Assembly: GCA_943704495.1 (NCBI GenBank) | Contig: CALSCR010001528.1 | Span: 1 to 20,117, forward strand | Direction of reading: 5' to 3' | Source of the DNA: Pigoraptor chileana | Lineage: Eukaryota; Opisthokonta; Filasterea | DNA: 20,117 nucleotides | Part shown: positions 19,066 to 20,117 of the stretch, piece after piece | Numbering within the stretch: position 1 is the first letter of the stretch | How the letters are laid out: every line of letters starts with the position of its first letter | Program-made: the position numbers and the translations under genes | Notes under the pieces: model-generated | What the model was told of the DNA's origin: nothing | Seen by the model: the letters and a program-made list of their open reading frames with translations, nothing else | The model's database searches: none

Positions 19066-19920
19066 CTAAGTGTCAAATTCGGTCCCACGTATGCATTCCG
19101 CACCCTGTATGTATAATTTTGCCGACTCGAGTTCTAATCTAGGGGAAGCGAACGCGAGGAACAGCAACAGAAAATCAACAAGTATATTAACAAACATACA
19201 CAATATCGTCTTTGTGACCAAGCAGACCGTGTGGATCAGGATCGTGGTCGTTTGCCTCAGTGTGGATATTGATTGAATCTTGCTCATGTTGGTTTTGAAA
19301 TGTTGACATTGACTGAGTTACAAACTTGTGGCGTCCAATACATACATCGTGGCTACCGCGCCCTGTGCACCTTGCGAATATGCGGTAGTGCTTACCGTCG
19401 TCGTCATTGCAACAGGTCAGTTCCAGCATGCGTTCTCCAGGAGCGTCAGGGATACCGCCAAATACTGTTTCTCCCATCGATCTGTTTCGTTGTTATAGAT
19501 CAAGCGCATTTGGGGTCGACACAGGCCGCATGTGAAAGGACAAGTTGACTATGTAATCAGGTATCGACGTAATTTGTCTCGCTAACCCACATGCCCGGAA
19601 AGCTTATTCTGCAAATCGAAATTAGCCATACGAACTCACGGGAGATTGTCAGTGTCTTTTGCGTATTGGTCCAGGTAGATGACTAGAACATAAGGCTGGT
19701 GATTAGGTGTATGTGCTACAGGCTGGTACTTCCGCTGATTCTGGTGGGGGTACTCGGCCCCCGCCGTGGCGATGTGGTGGTTGGAATTTTTCGGCTGTTT
19801 TTTACTGTGGACTTGCTGTACCGGCGCAACACTGCCGATAGCTTGTTGGGGCCGTTTGGGGACATCCGGAAGTATGGAGGATGGCCACAGATGGTACCGA
19901 CGGGCTGGCCTGTGTTGCAT
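19066..19920 (-). CDS. Candidate three-exon gene of unknown function inside the inverted-repeat unit
   Basis: A possible gene model. Exons: 19920-19640, 19481-19200, 19138-19066; introns 19639-19482 (GTGAGT...ACAG) and 19199-19139 (GTATGT...CCCCTAG, 61 nt). Both junctions run phase 2 to phase 1, giving 211 aa ending at a TAG. The first ~70 residues are basic and rich in Gln, His and Pro, and are encoded largely by the right inverted repeat. The middle reads QPYVLVIYLDQYAKDTDNL then GETVFGGIPDAPGERMLELT, Cys-Cys, an Asp run and HYRIFARC. I recognise no transposase, integrase or other domain. The agreement of two consensus donors with frame is the main support. It could be an element-encoded protein, a young host gene, or chance. 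Confidence 0.33.
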
Positions 19921-19954
19921 ATACTACTACTGACGACGACGACGAACAGTAGTA
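19799..19954. repeat. Right arm of the inverted repeat
   Basis: The reverse complement of the left arm (18330-18470). The tip is a hairpin, TACTACTG (19925-19932) and CAGTAGTA (19947-19954), with an expanded (ACG)n-like loop where the left arm has a single base. The arm contains the presumed ATG and the first ~40 codons of the candidate gene on the minus strand. No target-site duplication was identified outside the tips. Confidence 0.88.
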
Positions 19955-20117
19955 ACTGCTCTCTGTCAGTGACGGACTGACTCAGCTAAATCACTAGCTG
20001 ACTCAGGCATATAATGAGTCAGCAAACAGCACTGAATTCATCCTGCTCCCCATGTGTCAATAAATGGGAACACTGGCTTCCCCTTAGTAGTGCAGTATCT
20101 GCGGAGAAATCTCCATT
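19955..20117. other. Right-edge flank, nothing recognised
   Basis: It contains several copies of TGACTCAG or GAGTCAG-like words (for example ACTGACTCAGCT near 19977-19988 and AGCTGACTCAGG near 19997-20008, both around an AGCT/CTCAG core). No open frame or RNA gene is evident in 163 bp. Confidence 0.4.

Overview
The window is nuclear DNA of an intron-rich, flagellum-bearing unicellular eukaryote. It holds four well-supported protein genes broken by GT-AG introns, one weak candidate gene, and many (GT)n/(CA)n microsatellites. The ciliary transition-zone protein CEP290 implies a cilium or flagellum. The receptor kinase type (beta-helix ectodomain plus TKL kinase) and a metazoan-style core-2/I-branching glycosyltransferase suggest a protist related to Holozoa or Apusomonada. 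That placement is inference; the sequence alone does not fix the taxon.

Layout, left to right. (1) 1-2378, minus strand: the first ~521 codons of CEP290 in three exons; the gene runs off the left edge through a GT-rich intron that holds one more probable small exon. (2) 2379-3194: a shared divergent intergenic region with a duplicated palindromic module. (3) 3195-5440, plus strand: prohibitin-2 (PHB2), complete, 8 exons, 288 aa. (4) 5441-5990: the convergent gap. (5) 5991-12840, minus strand: a complete receptor kinase, 7 exons, 1681 aa, with signal peptide, long right-handed beta-helix (Pmp-like) ectodomain, one membrane span and a TKL kinase whose catalytic loop reads HLD rather than HRD. 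(6) 12841-13718: an ACTG/CAGT-rich intergenic stretch. (7) 13719-18130, minus strand: a complete GT14 glycosyltransferase of the GCNT (core-2/I-branching beta-1,6-GlcNAc transferase) type, 10 exons including a 20-nt microexon, 544 aa, type II membrane anchor and an EGF-like stem. (8) 18330-19954: a pair of ~140-155 bp inverted repeats, each tipped by a small palindrome, enclosing a possible three-exon gene with no recognised homology.

The four main genes do not form a pathway: they concern a cilium, a mitochondrion, the cell surface and the Golgi. The exon models were built by matching splice phase across every junction and by comparison with remembered family sequences. All junctions of PHB2, the kinase and GCNT are phase-consistent. 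The most interesting items are the non-RD beta-helix receptor kinase, the EGF-stem GCNT, the microexon, the ambiguous left-edge CEP290 exon, and the inverted-repeat unit at the right end.
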